Assembly: GCA_964349045.1 (NCBI GenBank)
Contig: CAYGFI010000204.1
Span: forward strand, 1 to 7,220
Origin: JACJXF01 sp964349045
GTDB taxonomy: Bacteria > Bacteroidota > Bacteroidia > Bacteroidales > GCA-2748055
DNA length: 7,220 bases
Direction of reading: 5' to 3'
Part shown: positions 6,284 through 7,220 of the stretch, in pieces
Numbering within the stretch: the first letter of the stretch is position 1
Layout: each line of letters begins with the position of its first letter
Program-made: the position numbers and the translations under genes
The notes under the pieces: model-generated
Seen by the model: only the letters and a program-made list of their open reading frames with translations
The model's database searches: none
What the model was told of the DNA's origin: nothing

Positions 6284-7144
6284 TTACTTTTTCCTGATGG
6301 GTAAAATTCCGGCCATCTCCCCTATTACATTAACCAGTTCAGCATCGCCGGGAACTATTATTTTAGCATTATCGCGCAGGGCATTTTCCATGGCTTCCAG
6401 TTTTCTCAGGACCTGGGCATTTCCCACGAAATATTTTTCAGCCGCTTCGTTTACCAGTTTAATCGCTTCGGCCTCACCTTCTGCCTGAAGAATTTTTGAT
6501 TGTCTGACTCCTTCTGCCTCTTTAATTTTGGCTCGCTTTTCACCATCTGCAACGGTTTCTCTTGCAGTGGCATAATCGATGGCAGCTATTTTTTCATTTT
6601 CAGCTTTTACCACTTTGTTCATAGTTTCCTGAACGTCGGAAGGGGGATCGATTTCTTTCAGCTCAGTTCGCACAATGGCAATTCCCCAACTTGCTGTTTC
6701 TGTTTTAAGGGTATTATGCAACTCCGAATTAATTTTTCCTCTTTCTGAGTTAGCAGATTTGAGAGTCATGGTTCCAATAATATTTCTTAAGGTAGTCCGG
6801 GCCAGGTTTACAATCTGTCTTTGGTAATTGTTAACGTTGTACTGAGAGGCTTTTACGCTTTTCTCATCCGACTGTACTTTAAAATATACCTGTGCATCTA
6901 CCCTCGCATTCAGATTATCGTTGGTAATGATTTCCTGGGGATCAGCATCGACCATTTGTTCGGTAATGTTTACTTTGTACATAATTTCAATGATTGGGAT
7001 TATCCAGTGAAATCCCGGTTCTGCCATGCGGCTGTATTTTCCAAGCCGTTCAATAAGTCCTTTATGTGTAGGTCTTACAATTCTTATCCCGAAGAAGAAA
7101 AGCACGACAACACATCCAATAATAATTAACATTGTGTTACTCAT
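6284..7144 (-). CDS. SPFH/band 7 membrane protein (stomatin/QmcA-like)
   Basis: This 286-residue protein has a single N-terminal membrane segment (about residues 5-22, LIIIGCVVVLFFFGI) followed by a band 7 domain (about 24-190) and a charged Ala/Glu-rich coiled coil (about 175-240). Family landmarks are PTHKGLIERLGKYSR, the EPGFHWIIP loop, EIITNDNL, VDAQVYFKV, ARTTLRNIIGTM, SWGIAIVRTELKEIDPP, and the repeated AEG motif (AEGVRQSKILQAEGEAEAI). Members of this group oligomerise on the inner membrane and organise membrane microdomains; QmcA and related proteins are often paired with an NfeD-family partner, which is not seen here, although the upstream side is cut by the window edge. Length matches the family (about 280-320). 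The ATG at 7144 is chosen over Met5 because a GGAGG sits five bases upstream. A clear terminator follows the stop. Substrate or process is not deducible from sequence. Confidence 0.93.
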   Translation of the reverse strand: MSNTMLIIIGCVVVLFFFGIRIVRPTHKGLIERLGKYSRMAEPGFHWIIPIIEIMYKVNITEQMVDADPQEIITNDNLNARVDAQVYFKVQSDEKSVKASQYNVNNYQRQIVNLARTTLRNIIGTMTLKSANSERGKINSELHNTLKTETASWGIAIVRTELKEIDPPSDVQETMNKVVKAENEKIAAIDYATARETVADGEKRAKIKEAEGVRQSKILQAEGEAEAIKLVNEAAEKYFVGNAQVLRKLEAMENALRDNAKIIVPGDAELVNVIGEMAGILPIRKK

Positions 7145-7149
7145 TTTAG

Positions 7150-7154
7150 CCTCC
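7150..7154 (-). promoter_or_regulatory. Strong Shine-Dalgarno site of the SPFH gene
   Basis: On the minus strand GGAGG lies five bases (CTAAA) before the ATG at 7144. It fixes the start at Met1. The other two complete genes in the window have no such site, in line with the usual weakness of Shine-Dalgarno signals in Bacteroidota. Confidence 0.75.
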
Positions 7155-7220
7155 GTTTTTTGGTTTATGGTTATTTTTTTTGTTTAAAAGAATTCTTTAT
7201 ATAAGGTAAAACGTTTTTTT

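Overview
The window looks like a chromosomal segment of a Bacteroidota bacterium. The evidence is a large secreted protein ending in a type IX secretion (T9SS) type A C-terminal sorting domain, a lipoprotein sulfatase with no Shine-Dalgarno sequence, a match to the Bacteroidota -7 promoter consensus (TAnnTTTG), and AT-rich intergenic DNA. Genus cannot be told from this sequence.

Layout, left to right. (1) Positions 1-279, minus strand: the 5' part of an AbiEi-family antitoxin-like gene that runs off the left edge. An in-frame TAA lies four codons after the expected ATG, so it either starts at a downstream GTG or is broken. (2) Positions 280-531: intergenic DNA holding one copy of a roughly 90-nt repeat. 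(3) Positions 532-2013, plus strand: a lipoprotein sulfatase resembling heparan N-sulfatase (N-sulfoglucosamine sulfohydrolase), with a complete set of recognisable active-site residues. (4) Positions 2014-2222: a second copy of the same repeat, extended by a tandem 35-nt unit, between the convergent ends of the sulfatase and the next gene. (5) Positions 2223-5615, minus strand: a 1130-residue, Ser/Thr/Asn/Gly-rich repetitive surface protein with signal peptide and T9SS sorting domain. (6) Positions 5616-6283: a 668-base gene-free stretch containing a 278-bp miniature inverted-repeat transposable element (MITE). It has 11-bp perfect terminal inverted repeats starting GTAA, a perfect 8-bp target duplication, and nested internal palindromes. 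A rho-independent terminator follows. (7) Positions 6284-7144, minus strand: a membrane-anchored SPFH/band 7 protein with a strong ribosome binding site.

The genes do not form an operon: orientations alternate and the gaps are long. The sulfatase and the T9SS protein are both predicted envelope or surface proteins, but nothing here shows that they act together. No SusC/SusD pair, sulfatase-maturating enzyme, NfeD partner or AbiEii toxin is within the window. The best non-routine signals are the MITE (ends and duplication point to the IS66 family), the repeat that brackets the sulfatase gene, and the early stop in the AbiEi-like gene. I did not find convincing evidence for a previously undescribed multi-gene system.
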